From contig OY294069.1 in the NCBI GenBank assembly GCA_958510875.1, forward strand, positions 181,643,112 to 181,707,111: DNA of 64,000 nucleotides, given 5' to 3'. How positions within the stretch are numbered: position 1 is the stretch's first letter; every line of letters begins with the position of its first letter. Source of the DNA: Endomychus coccineus (Eukaryota > Arthropoda > Insecta > Coleoptera > Endomychidae). Below are positions 34,730-47,072 of the stretch, piece after piece. The position numbers and the translations under genes are program-made. Below the pieces are notes generated by a model, which was not told where the DNA came from, made no database searches, and saw only the letters and a program-made list of their open reading frames with translations.

Positions 34730-36960
34730 CAATAACAAGAATATTTCAATGGTTAGGCGCCTAAGTGCAGAACACTTGTATGCCCCACGATAATGTTTTT
34801 TAAATTTTACGTTTTTTTTTTTTTGATAATTAACATAAGTAATAAGATATAATGATATAATTAATATAATATAATATAAACTAAGCATTAACAAAATGAA
34901 TATAAAAACAATTCAATGGTGAGTGTGAGTAGTGTTCAGGAAGAATCGTTCAATATTACAGGATATATATATTTTAATTTTTTTTAAAAATAGCGGTAAT
35001 TTATTTATATTTCTTATTTCCAGAGGTAATAGATTGTATGTTTTTGGTGCAAGATAATTAATGAATTTCAAATTTATATTTTTGTGACTTAGAGGAATTT
35101 TTAGATGTTTATTTGTTTTAATTCTTGTTTCATGTGCGTGGTTTATAAATATTTTGAGTTTCTTATTTTTATGGAAATAAACACATATTGAAATTATGTA
35201 AATAGTTCGTATAGAACATAGTTGATCATTATACAGTAATTTGGAAGGGAATAATCTTCTCTTTTTTAAAATAATTCTTATAATAAAGTTTTGTATCACT
35301 TGTAAACAATGTAGATTTTTTTTATATGTTCCTCACCATACAATAATACCATAGCGTAGAATTGATTCAATAAGAGATTTATAAATCAGAATTAGTAATT
35401 TTTTGTTTAGAAAATTTTTCATGATATAGAATTTGTGAATTAATCTTCTGATCCTATTGGTAAGATATTCTATGTGTGGGAGCCATTTAAGATGTTGATC
35501 TATGATAATTCCTAAATATCTTATTTTATTATTCTCAGATATTTTGTTAGAATTATTTATTTCAATGATATTAAATTCAGGACGATTAACTGAAGTAACA
35601 GAAAATGCAATATAATGGTTTTTTTGAATGTTTAATGATAGTTTAAAAGTATTTAGCCAGTTTTCAGTCTTTATCATTCCTTCAATAACCTTATATTTAG
35701 TTTGATTCCAGGTTTTTCCTGCAAAAATGAGCACTGTATCATCAGCATAAGATAATATTTTTCCATCGATATCTAGGTCTAAAAGAGAATTTATATAGGC
35801 TATGAACATAATGGGTCCGAGTACTGTCCCTTGTGGTATGCCGCATTTAATAGTTAAAGGGTCACTTATAGTTTTAATTATTCTGAGGTTTTGTTTACGA
35901 TCTGTTAGATAATTCTGAAATACCTCTAAAACAATTCCTCTAATACCGTAGTGTGACAATACCTCGAGAAGTTTGTCATGGGGAACAGTGTCAAAAGCCT
36001 TCGCTAAGTCCATAAAGACTGCTATGCATTTATTATTGTCATTTAGGTTTTGTGTTACCTCTGATGTAAGTTTATACATTGCGTCTTGTGTACTGATACC
36101 TTCTTTGAAGCCAAACTGGTTTTCTGATAATATATTACTCTCATTTAAATATGTTGTAAGTCTTTTTTTTAGGCATTTCTCAAATATCTTAGCAAAATTA
36201 TTTATTATGCTGATAGGTCGGTAATTTTCAATTTTATTTTTATCACCTGACTTATAAATTGGAGTAACTATTGAAGTTTTAAAATGTGTTGGTACAATTC
36301 CGGTTTTAAATATGGTGTTAATAATATGTGTAATAGGTTCAACTATATATTCATGTACTTGTTTGATTACTTGAGCTGAAATTAAATCTTCCCCAGGTGC
36401 GCAAAAATTTTTTAGTGTTGCTATATGTTCTATTATTTCTTCTTTTGATACAGGTTTCAAAAACATAGATGATGCTGTTGATTTTTTTAACTTGAATTGA
36501 TTTTTAGTCGGTTTTATTTTTTTTTGCATATTAGACCCGATATTGATAAAATAATTATTGCAAAAGTTTGATAATTCTTTATTGGTATTAAATTCTTCAT
36601 TATTATCGTCAGTTATTTTGATATCACTACTTTCGTTTATATCTGTCATGCTAGTTGCCTCTTGAATAGTTTGGTAGATTTTTTTGATGTTATTTTTATT
36701 ATTCTCAATTTTTATTTTATAGTACGTATTCTTCTCTATATTAATTATTTTGTTCAGGTAATTGCGATAGTTTTTATATTGTCTTTCTAGGTCAGGATCA
36801 TGATATTTTAGAAGTTGTTTTTTAAGATTGTCTCTATGTTTAATGGATGTTATAATGCCATTCGTAATCCATTTCTTTTTCTTTTTTTGTGTTTTTGATT
36901 TTATGAGTTGTTTTGTTGTTGCAGTCTGTATTAATTTTTTGAAAGATGTAATAAACATCT
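34730..36960 (-). pseudogene. LINE RT (family A-related), nearly complete RT with one stop
   Basis: The - strand encodes 541 residues (36958-35333), then a TGA at 35335-35333, then a further stretch in the same frame to 34913. The order is: a basic N-terminal part (KSKTQKKKKKWITNGI); the RT with SIVTPIYKSGDKNKIENYRP, VFMDLAKAFDTVPHDKLLEV, CGIPQGTVLGPIMFIAYINS and SYADDTVLIFAGKTWN; the thumb RYLGIIIDQHLKWLPHIEYL; and a C-terminus with NLLPLEIRNINKLPLF. The endonuclease is missing because the copy ends abruptly at 36960. The single nonsense codon makes it one of the better preserved LINEs here. Confidence 0.92.
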
Positions 36961-37080
36961 GACAAGTTAAAAGCTATTGGCCTTCATGGCCCACTTCTTA
37001 TGTGGATAAAAGACTTCTTAACTAATCTTATTCAAATTGTGAAAATTGTCAATCAAAACTCAGAACCCATTGAGGTTAAA
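36961..37080 (+). pseudogene. Small LINE RT fragment
   Basis: The + strand reads DKLKAIGLHGPLLMWIKDFL and then SEPIEV, part of an RT palm from yet another LINE copy. It abuts the truncated end of the element to the left and a family A fragment to the right. Confidence 0.7.
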
Positions 37081-38075
37081 TGATTATAGTACCTATTCTG
37101 AAAAATGGGCCAAATTTTGAGGAAAAATACCGATTTCACTGACCACTAGTTTATGCAAAATAAGAAGAGGTGTATGGGGATTTTTCTAGATCTAACAAAG
37201 GCATTTGACACGATGTCACATCAAATTCTACTTCAAAAACTCGAATCTCTAAGCTTAAGAGGAATAGCGCTTTCTTGATATTACAAATCGTACCCAGCAA
37301 GTTCGCATTCGTAATATCTGCAGTGAAGAGGCCACGGTGGAATTTGGTGTACCACAGGGTACAGTATTAGGCTCGTTATTAGGTTACTATTCATTATGTA
37401 CTTAGATGATATCTTTTAACTTAAATAGTATTTACTATTGCCCAAATTCGGTAAATAATTGGCTTGATAGAAACCTCTTAACCTGTATCATCACTTTTAC
37501 TACAACTAACCTAAAGTCACCAGAAGAACTTTTTTTTTTAAATTACATGAAAATCAATGTACTATTTTTACCACCTGCAATTGTAATATTAGGCTAAATA
37601 GATTCAATGAAGTCAAATATCTAGAACTCTTTAAGGGGACAAACATATAATAAATATTATTAACAAAATTGGGAAATGCATCCATAAAAAAATAATATAT
37701 AAGTCATTAATAGAATCAATTATAAATTATGGAATATAATTTAATGGTGCGGCAAACCCAACAACTTTAAACCGGTTAATTATAACAGAATTATATTATT
37801 AAAGCTTTCATGTCTAAACCGAGATTATACCCAACAAATTTATTAATTAATGAGATTAAAATATTTGATGATAGACCGTTTTCAAATCTCTGATCAAATT
37901 TATGCATAAAAAAATATGTAACCATGAATATAGAATTCAACTTTAATAATTTATTTATTTCTCGAATGAAATACACTTCTTTTAGTCAGCTACATATCAG
38001 TTATCTGGGTCCCAAATTGTATAATTTAACACGTAGCAATTGCAAAAACAAAATGTATAATAAAATGAAATAAAA
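37081..38075 (+). pseudogene. LINE family A fragment with deletions
   Basis: The + strand shows IVPILKNG near 37090, GIFLDLTKAFDTMSHQILLQ near 37180, VEFGVPQGTVLG near 37340 and VNNWLDRNLLT near 37450, in several frames. These match the - strand copy at 26750-28345. The YADD box and parts of the thumb are deleted. Confidence 0.85.
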
Positions 38076-38079
38076 GAAT

Positions 38080-38420
38080 TTTTTGTCTAATTTCCACCAG
38101 AGATTTAATTTTTCAATAAACACGACCGATTTCGACTTTTACATCATTATCAAGTGAATATAGAAACAACAGAGATTAGGGTCCAATTTTTATACAGTTT
38201 GTTAATCTTCAAACTTTCCAATAGATTCATTGTCTTCCCTTCAATGCAAGTATGGAGGATTTTAAGATTATCAATTGTTATTTTATGATTTGAAAATTGA
38301 AGATTGCTGATTTACTATCGAGGAACTATGTTGTTTGACACGTGATTCAAAATTTCGACCCGTCTGACCAACATAGACCATTGGGCACTCACCACATTCA
38401 ATCTTGTAGATTTTTCGTAT
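38080..38420 (-). pseudogene. Penelope-like GIY-YIG relic
   Basis: The - strand near 38340-38405 reads YKIECGECPMVYVGQTGRNF, the start of a PLE GIY-YIG domain with its YVGQTGR core. The sequence at 38100-38160 (ACCGATTTCGACTTTTACAT with a CATTATCAAG context) is a typical PLE terminal motif. It is a fragment only. Confidence 0.75.
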
Positions 38421-38859
38421 TTGTATGGCATTAAAAGTAAATTGCTCAGATTAAGCCGCTAGAAAAAGAAGATGTTATATTGAATTTTGAAAAATAGTTA
38501 CTCATACTGTTTGATAATTCTCCAACATAACTGAAACATGCATATTTCTTTTCTGGTGTTTCTGTTATGGAATATTATAACTGCGAAATTTGTTTTTGTT
38601 CTCTAGGATTAATGATTTGACTAATGAAGTGAATAGGAATATTGTTATTTAAAGCTATCTGCTTAATTGTACTGATTTATGTCTAGAAATCTTTTTCTGA
38701 TTGAGGGACTCGGTGGTGGATCATTGAATTAAAGTTGCTAATTTATGACTAATATGAGTGAAAGATTCCGTAGGAAAATTCGCATCAGTTAATGTCTATA
38801 AATATTGTATACCATTTTATTAAAATGAATTGCCATAAAATAAATAGTTCATCTCTATC
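38421..38859. other. Unclassified repeat debris
   Basis: AT-rich. It may be a decayed continuation of the PLE relic to its left. No readable protein. Confidence 0.35.
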
Positions 38860-38960
38860 TCAGATCAAAAGTTATAAATATTTTCCCAAATTTCTAGACC
38901 CATGGATAATAAAAAATAAAATAATTATTAAATCGTGCCTTAATAAAATTTCGCTGACGT
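38860..38960 (+). pseudogene. LINE family A 3' end fragment
   Basis: The + strand reads FLDPWIIKNKIIIKSCLNKI, matching the C-terminus of the 26750-28345 copy (ILDPWIRKNELIIESCLGKI). Confidence 0.8.
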
Positions 38961-39500
38961 GAGCATTTTTAATTGAAATTGGTGCGATAAGGACGCTTTG
39001 TGCTGATACAATTAGTTTTAATAAATCCCATTTTAGACATAATAGGTCTTCTGATGATAGTCGGGAGACCGAAACGTACGTAAAGACGAAAATAATAAGC
39101 ATGTGTGTTAGTGTGATCTATTTCCCGAGAATTTATATATACTTATTATTTATGTTCATTATCAGTGTTATGTTAAATTTTCATTTGCTTTAAGGATGTA
39201 TCATATTAAATGATACAAACATGAAAATATGTATGTATTTCAAAATTATTTGTATGCGTTGCACAAGAATAAAAAGTTTATTGTTATTATTAGTAGTAGT
39301 CTATCCATCAATCCATCTGTCATTTTTATAGCGAACTATATTGTCGTATTTGTTGAAACCCGATTGAAACTGTGAAAATTGAAATCGAAATTTCTACGTG
39401 TACGTACCTACATTAAAAAAAAAAGAACCTAGTTGCCAGAATATGGATTTAGAATGTTTTCTTTGGTATTATACTTGTTACATATAATGAACTTTTCTGA
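38961..39500. other. Intronic DNA, mostly repeat debris
   Basis: A motif GACCGAAACGTACGT after GATGATAGTCGGGA (about 39050-39080) resembles terminal motifs of PLE/LINE elements. I see nothing else. Confidence 0.35.
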
Positions 39501-39995
39501 TTCGCCTTATTTTAGTCCAATTGATAATTTAATTACACCCCGCGGTCTACAATGAATATACCGTTTTACTGTATTATCATGGAACGTCAATGTTGGCCAT
39601 TGTATAATTGCATTCAACTGTTCATAGTGCTCGCTTATTATCGTGTCTTGTTTTACCAATCATAAAGAAGTGTGTTTACAACCGTGGATTATTGTTCTCG
39701 TTCTGGCCTGAGCGTACCGCCCGCCCGGTCTACGTGAAGTGTATCTTCGGCGAAAACGCTATTGACATGTGAACGTGTATGCTCTTCCTTAACGTAGTAC
39801 GTACCTAATAAAAATTTTTAAGCGGACACTGCGTTCAGTGTAAACGTTCAGCGCGGTTGTCGTAGTCGGCTTTAGCTTTTGTTTAGGCGCGTTGTTTATA
39901 ATATATTGTTGCGTTTTTATTTTGGTCAAGGATTACTGCGATCACATCGATAAACACGAAAGAATTCCGAGGGTTCATCATAGCGAAAGCATTTC
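39501..39995 (+). promoter_or_regulatory. CpG-rich candidate promoter / alternative first exon
   Basis: About 0.5 kb of CpG-rich, non-repetitive-looking DNA inside the presumed CAP-Gly intron. Initiator-like TTCAGTGTAAACGTTCAGCG lies near 39834-39853. A GTAAGT donor follows CATTTC at about 39995. There is no long open frame, so an exon here would be non-coding and would splice to 62271 or to an unseen exon. Confidence 0.4.
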
Positions 39996-40162
39996 GTAAG
40001 TTACCTTTTTTTTAACTCGAGTTTCGTTCCAATGATTTTTATTGCATTTGGGCTTTGGGAAATATCGTATCTTTATTTGCTATGTCCCACCTATATATTT
40101 ATGAGTGGCAGATAGATTTAGGTGCGTCTATTTCCAGGAAACAGTTTTATAGTACTATTGAA

Positions 40163-40612
40163 AAGAAATAATCACCTTTATCCACTAAAAATACTATTAA
40201 AGTACTGAGAACCTTTCGGCTTATCAAGTAGCCATCACCAGAGTAAACTAAATTATGAATAAAATACTATTTGGGGATAATAAAAATAAAAAATCAGCGG
40301 TAGCCGAACACACTTTTAATACAGGTCACACCATTTCTCAAGAAAGTATATCACTTTTAAAACACAGTACAGACAAATATCTAGGTAATTTAGAAGGAAT
40401 GAAAATGTATCGAAAATCAATTTATTAAATTCCGACTTATCTCCAGCTGAGGGTAACCCATTGTTTACATTATTATCCCCAAATAGTATTTAAACAGGCA
40501 CATTTTGATTTATATTTAAATCTACTCTGATCATGGCTACTTGTCAGCCGAAGGGTCCTCAGTACTTTAATAATATTTTTAGTGGATAAGAGTGATTATT
40601 TCTTATGAATAG
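40163..40612 (+). mobile_element. Penelope-like element relic between inverted terminal blocks
   Basis: A block containing AGTACTGAGAACCTTTCGGC at 40200 recurs in inverted form at about 40540-40612. Between them the + strand reads KSAVAEHTFNTGHTISQESI and LGNLEGMKMYRK, then after a frameshift LSPAEGNPLF. These are C-terminal segments of PLE endonuclease ORFs. A related single block is at 34319-34440. Confidence 0.7.
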
Positions 40613-41189
40613 TGTTATAATATATTCACAGTGTGAACTATTTTATAGTTTACTAGTTTACATAACCATGCCTTTGAAAATGTACCCCCAATTAATAAAT
40701 TAATTCATAAACAAAATGTACCCTCGTCTAGAAGAGAAATGTGGAAAAAAAATGGTATCATTGTTCATCTGAAGAAGTCACTGTGTGGCGAATCATGTCG
40801 TATTGTCTTTTATTTTAATAATAATACCGGGGCCGGATTTAGGGGTGGTTAGAGACCCACAAGCCCCCACCAAGAAGGGGCCCCAGTATAATATATTGAA
40901 AAAAAATTTGGCTTTCAACAAAAATGATAAAAATGATTTTGTTAATATAGTAATAAATTCATAATTTTTGCGTAATTTTATGCAGAATTTGTATTCACAT
41001 ATTTTAATTATTTATTTTACATTACAAAAGCACGAAATATTGTATATTCAATATTTATGTAACAACTCGATGTTTATAAATAACTGTAAGAGAATAATAT
41101 TTCATTACAACTTTGGATGGTTTTGGTGCTTACTTGTTGAAAATTCGTATCTACAGTTTTAATAATTTTCACAAACTTCGTTTTTATTA
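40613..41189. other. Intronic DNA with PLE terminal motif
   Basis: GAAGAAGTCACTGTGTGGCG at about 40766 resembles the terminal motif at 41200 and 41935. Otherwise AT-rich with no gene. Confidence 0.4.
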
Positions 41190-41970
41190 AACAGAACGTG
41201 ACATGTTTCACCACACGGTGACTTTATCAAACAATGGTTTTACAAACTATGTTTTATCTTTAAATATTAAAATTAAAATTAAGAAGGAGTGAGGTGGTTT
41301 GAAATATTATAAGAGTTACTTACAAATAAATTTAACAATAAAGGAAGTTATTTATACTTTACTCTTAACTGACTTATGGAGAATCTCAAAATCAACTTTT
41401 GAATCTTCTTTGTTGAAATTAAAATGTTCTTTAATTCTAGTTTTGAAAGATCTTTTTGTCTGGTCTATATAGAATTTATCACAATCTTCACACTCTAGCT
41501 TGTATACTCCTGATTCTTTATCTTTTTTATTCTTAACTTTGTTGTTTACAATATCTTTGCCTACCGTATTATTTGCTTTAAAAGATATAGTAAGATTGTG
41601 TTTTTTAAGTAATTTTTTCAATATATCATAAGCCTTCACAAACGGACATTATTATCCACAAAAATTCAAAACACCCCATACAACATGAATTGGCTGCTCT
41701 TCAAAGTATGATACATAGACTTGTTACTATGGCCATGTCAGAATTAAATTATCAATTATAAAACAGATAGCAACTAATAACGGCTACAACGTAAAAAATA
41801 TGATTGATTTACTTAAGAAAAAAGATTATAACGAAGCAATGAAATTACTTTACCCTAGTACAGTTGAGACTCATAATTATAGATCAATAATATATGTAGG
41901 TAAACTTTCTGATAATTTACGTAAAAAAATGAAGGCACCGTGTGGTAAAACATGTCACGTTTCATAAATA
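41190..41970 (-). mobile_element. Penelope-like element with an internal inversion
   Basis: Inverted terminal blocks are at 41190-41235 (CGTGACATGTTTCACCACAC) and 41931-41970. The - strand at 41639-41352 encodes a readable linker and GIY-YIG domain (LLKKHNLTISFKANNTVGK, LECEDCDKFYIDQTKRSFKT, RIKEHFNFNKED). At 41645-41935 the preceding linker of the same family lies on the + strand (HPIQHELAALQSMIHRLVT), so the two segments are in opposite orientation. In the sister copy at 15475-16360 they are colinear. The canonical G of YIGQT is D here, so the nuclease is probably dead. Confidence 0.8.
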
Positions 41971-43482
41971 CTACATTATTTACTATATATGTGTGAATTT
42001 CAATCAGTTAGTCTCTGAAGAGTAATTTTTTTTAATCAATTGCAAATAGGAATTAACAAAACTTTTCTAGTCCGGTTGAGCATAACATGATTTTTATGTT
42101 TTTCGAACATTTTGTCCTTTTTAATTTGGAGTGTTCAATGGGGTACCATTTGTCCCATTTGTGCTGGGACTAAATTAATTAGAAAATGTAAAAAAAAATC
42201 AATATTAAAGAATCAATAGAAATCTTAAAGCAGGACAACCATTCCATAAAATAATAATAATCTGATGACGAATTAGATTTGGGATACTACAATCTGCTCG
42301 AAAATTTAAAAACAAATTGATAAAGATTATTAGTTACCCAATAACTAATTTAATTTTAATAATAATGACCATTTAGGCTCAGGAATGTTGAAAGCATCGT
42401 TTTCGTGAGATTCTGTGAGGTAATAAACTATAAAAGAGTTCACACTGTGGACACTAACACTATAAATAAGAAATAATAACCACTACGAAGAGGATAAGGA
42501 CAGTATCCACAGAATGGTTCGAATGGTCTAAATTAAAATACCTAAATATACGAAAGATTGCATTCAATCGGATTGAAAAAAAAAATAATCAACATAATAT
42601 TCACTTATTCATTTTGTTAACCTTTACAGTTGAAAACGATGTTAAATACTCACCCTCTATATCCTCTAATAAATTTTTTGGTCATATTGAACTAGCACTT
42701 AAATGTTACACTAGGTTGTAGCGATCGCGAAATATATATGTTACACTCCAATAAGAAAGAAGCTCTCAATATCACTGGAGATGCTGCCAGATCGACAGTA
42801 CAATTGGGTCTAGATCAAATTCGAATAGACCTTTTGACTTATCCCAGTTGAAAAAGACCCCAAGGGCTTCACCTTTCGATTTCTAATAGGCCAGAACTAT
42901 GTAAACAACTTTACTTTTCCATCGTTCTCGGAATACCTGTCGTAATCAAAAATCAATCAGCCCAAAGATTAAAAACGATTTAATACATAATGGTGTGAAC
43001 TTGGGGCTTGGTACGAATTCAGGTGAATTCAACAGGTTAATCCCAGCTGGGTATGATACCGACCCCCTTTAGCTTTCAATTCGCTTTGTTTTGAAGTGAA
43101 ATTCGTACCTGACGTGGTCCCAAACGTAATCCCATCTTTCAAATCGCGTGCATTACACTTTATATTCGATTATAATATTTACTAACGCCAGGTGATCGTC
43201 TTTTGTTCCTACTAATGAAGCCAGTATATCAGTTTATTAAAATATATTGTTTGTGAAGTGAGATCAATTAATCCGTATTTGTATTTGAACGCTGCGGTAA
43301 TAGGTCTTTAATTGGGACTAGATTCTACAAACCAATTGTTCGGTTATCGTTCTAGTCTAGTCAATAATCTAGGGAACTATCTAAAAAAAAGCAGGGCGTC
43401 GTATCGGAAAAATTCTTTTTGCATGATGTTCTGTGGCCGACGTGGATCATTCGTAAGGGTTGAGCTAAGTGGATAATATGCA
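41971..43482. other. Intronic DNA, no recognised element
   Basis: AT-rich to about 42700, then more mixed sequence (42700-43480) with some CpG. I recognise no protein, RNA or repeat structure. Confidence 0.4.
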
Positions 43483-44180
43483 TTTTAGCATTTCTACACA
43501 TCTTTTTGAATGCATGTTCAGAAGATAATATTAAAAATGTTCAAATGGACAAATATAGCCAAAATAGGCAAACATTTCTTACTAGGAGGTTTTTGGGGTT
43601 GCTGATCACGATTCCGGTGCAAGATTCGAACTACCACGCACATGGGGCTTAGGGAATCCTGGTACTATCGTCGTCTCCAGGGAATTGGGGAAAATATCTT
43701 TTGCAATGGAGTGAAACTTATGGTAGAGGTTGCTGGTCATGTCGATCACCCTCAATAGTCACCTGGTGGTCAGGCAGGGTATTTTTTTAAATATGCTCTG
43801 CAATGCAATCAAATTCGTATCTCGGAGGTTTTTGGGGCCGCTGAACACGATTCCGGTGCCACATTCGAACTACCACTCACCTGGGGCTCATGGCATCCTG
43901 GTACTATCGTCGTATCTACAGAATTCGTGAAATTATCTTTTGGAATGGTATGAAACTTGTGAGAGACGAATTTGGGTGCATTTCAGAGCATATGAAAATA
44001 CAATACTTGGAGATGACCTAGGCCACCAGGTCATGTTTACAACCGGCAACCTCAAAATAACCTCCCTAACAAGTTTCAGAAGATATTTTCCCGAATTCCC
44101 TGAAGACGACGATAGTACCAAGATACTTCTGAAAATGCATTCAAAAAGATGCATTTTCCTCTGTAGAAATGCATACTTAT
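43483..44180. mobile_element. FB-like foldback element with modular arms, copy 1
   Basis: Left end GCATTTTAGCATTTCTACAC, right end the complement of a close variant (AAGATGCATTTTCCTCTGTA then GAAATGC). The left arm contains two direct copies of a ~240-bp module, marked by GATTCCGGTGC and ACTATCGTCGT at about 43615 and 43855. The right arm (about 43935-44180) is the module inverted. Tandem modules within long inverted repeats are the layout of Foldback elements. No transposase is present. Confidence 0.75.
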
Positions 44181-44899
44181 CATGAAAAAATGAACTGGTA
44201 ATATTTTTTTAATGACTTCTAGAATCGATTAAAAAAAATTAACAAAATCGGTTTTGCCGATTTTTTTTTCGACATTTTCTGCTTCATTTCCTCAATTAAT
44301 AGGTTTATAAAAATAGTGAAGAAACTAATAACTATAAAGGAGTTAGCCTTTCGTGAATCTCATCATTAAGTAAGTAAATAAGTACAATTTAAAATGATGT
44401 TCTCTCTCGATGGACATTGGTTTAGTTCGTGTGGGAAAACAGCTACTTAAAATTCGAGATGTAAACACACTTAATGCCGCCATACAAAGATGGGACTCTT
44501 CCTTGACTCTAACAAATATAAATTAGTATGTTCGTTTGCCCACATAGAGGTCACCGTGACTCGTGACCCGCATCATTTATAAAGTTAGTGCATAGCTCAC
44601 AATTTTACTAATTTACCATGCCAGACCTACGTCGTTCCCATTTCTTTTAACCATCTCGTAATAACGCACGATGTATCGAATATCGTTCCATCACGTTAGT
44701 CAGCTGGAAGGTTATATTATTTCTTATTAAATAAATGAAGGAACCTATTATGCGATAAGATTAGAATCTAATCGTTCTAAATAGGGAATAGGATGTTAAA
44801 ATATGAAAAAAGTGTAATCTTTGAGAAATACATTTTTCTGAGTACAAGACCGTGAAGGTAAATATTGATAAAGTAGCATAAATATATATAGTTTACGTT
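44181..44899. other. Intronic DNA, no recognised element
   Basis: AT-rich. I see no gene or structured repeat. Confidence 0.45.
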
Positions 44900-45440
44900 G
44901 TGAAAATGGGAGATCGAGTATTAACTAGGGTTGTCGCTTGTAGATTTTTTTTTATACTGACTACACGAAAGAGTACCTTTAATGTTGGGAGAGGAGATAG
45001 GCATTCGAATTTTTCTTGAAGGTTTGTAGGTTATAGGCATAGGGAAAAACCTCACTAGGTAAAGAGTACCACAACTTCGCTGTTCGATAGAAAAATGAAG
45101 TCTAGTAGGAAGAAGTTCGGCACGTCTCGAGCTTGACAATGACTAAGGGTGACTAGTTGGAGTTCGTCTAGCCCAGCTATCTGGAATCTCTCGTGGTGGA
45201 ACAACATACGAAATTCCTGATGAACACCGACCATGGAAATATCTATAGAAAAGGGAGAGATCTCCCACCTTTCTTCGATGTTCTAGAGAGGTCAATCAAC
45301 TCGTAAGTGAGACATCAATCAGACGAGAAACTCTGTTCTAGATAGATTCCAAGAGCTTCAGCGTATGTTTGGGAGCCGAGCTCCAGGACAAGTCGAATCT
45401 GCGAAACTGCTGGAATGTAAAGTAGCTCTTGGCACATTAT
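44900..45440 (-). pseudogene. LINE family J, C-terminal fragment
   Basis: The - strand holds the decayed C-terminal region of the family J protein, with many stops. DNA blocks such as GAAAAATGAAGTCTRGTRGG and AGCGTATGTTTGGGAGCCGA are shared with 48595-48670, 50440-50780 and 51065-51546. Confidence 0.75.
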
Positions 45441-46005
45441 AGTAACATTTATTCAGCATCGAACAAATTACAGAAGAACAAACTAGATTTCAATCAATCG
45501 AGTCTCAAAGATTGCATTGAGTAGGTACTCCATTGAAAGAAATCGAAGTTTGCGCATTTGCACCATGTGGCAGTTTATCGGTATACATTATCTGCAACAA
45601 AATATAAGTAAATTTTTTAATGCATTCCAAACAGTTTACAAGAGATTCATATTGTTCGTTTTATTCTGCGCAAGTACAACTACTTTATCTGAAAAGTACC
45701 TATATAGAGTACATTATATAATATAACTTATAGTTTATCTGCAACAAAATATAAGTTTATCTATATAGATAAAAAAGGTAACTTACCCGGATGTTTCTTT
45801 TTATGTAGCACCTTAGAGCTCTGAGACTGAGTAAATTTTTCACTTCATTCCAACCAGGTTACAAGAGTACCACAGCTACGAATGATCAAAATGTTTTTGA
45901 CCACAGTAATGATCTAAATAAAACACAATGCCATTTAGTCGAGGAAATAACCGATTTTGATAAATTCTAAAGGTCATTTAGAAAATATGTTACCATTTTT
46001 TTCCA
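45441..46005. other. Intronic DNA, no recognised element
   Basis: A local duplication of CTGCAACAAAATATAAGT (45591 and 45740) is visible. No gene. Confidence 0.45.
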
Positions 46006-47072
46006 ATGTGCATTTAAACATTTCTACAGAGGAAAATACATTTTTTTGAATGTATTTTCAGCAGATAATATTAAAAATGTTGAAAAAATGGCCAAATATA
46101 GCCAAAATGTGCCCGATTTGAAATACGACGCACCTGGGGCTCAGGACATCCTGGTACTACTTAGTCTCCAAGGAATTCGCAGAAATGTCTTCTACAAAGG
46201 AATGAAACCTGTTAGGGAGGCTCTCTTGAGTATACGGGTCATGACCATGATACTCAATAGTCACCTGGTGGTCAGGATATCATGATTATCAAGATTTTCT
46301 CCTGGTATTCTTTTTAATATGCTCAGAAATAAAACCAAATTCGTCTCTCCGGGTTTTTCGGATCGCTGATAACTTTTCTGGAGTTCGGACCAATCACCGA
46401 AGCATCTGGTGAACAGATCTATGATATCGACATCATCATCGCAAGAGGGGAGGGGGCTTAACCCCCTGATACACTTAGGCCACTTATTTGGGCCCGTTGT
46501 GCGAACCGTGGTCAGAAGCCTATTCTATTCTAGCAGGTTTGTGGCCCGCCAGAAACCCAGGATATTGTTAATGCTGGCTTCCATAAGTTCTTCTGGAAGC
46601 AGTATGATATCGACAACAAAGTGGTATTTCGAATCTGACACCGGAATCGTGTTCAGCGGCCCCAAAAAACCACGAGAGACGAATTTGGTTTCATTTCAGA
46701 GCATATTAAAAAACAGTCCATGAAGATGACCTAGGGTTATCAGGGCATCCTGACCACCAGGTGACGACTATTGAGTGTCATCGTCATAACTCGTATGCTT
46801 AAGAGAACCTCCCTAACAGGTTTCATTCCTTTGCAGAAAGTATTTCTGCGAACTCCCTGGAGACGACGATAGTAACAGGATGTCCTGAAACTCATGTGGG
46901 TCGTGGTCCGAATCTGGCACCGGAATCGTGATCAGCAACCCCAAAAATCCCCTAGTGAGAAATTTTGGCTATATTTGGCCATTTTTTCAAAATTTTTGAT
47001 ATTATCTCCTGAAAATGTATTCAAAAAAATGCATTTTCCTCCCTAGAAATGCTAAAATGCACATTCGAGAAA
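46006..47072. mobile_element. FB-like foldback element with modular arms, copy 2
   Basis: Ends AATGTGCATTT and its complement AAATGCACATT. The left arm is about 46006-46400 and the right arm about 46640-47072. The right arm has two direct modules marked by CACCGGAATCGTG at about 46639 and 46918 (period about 280 bp). The loop (about 46400-46630) contains unrelated unique sequence. It is the same family as 43483-44180. Confidence 0.78.
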
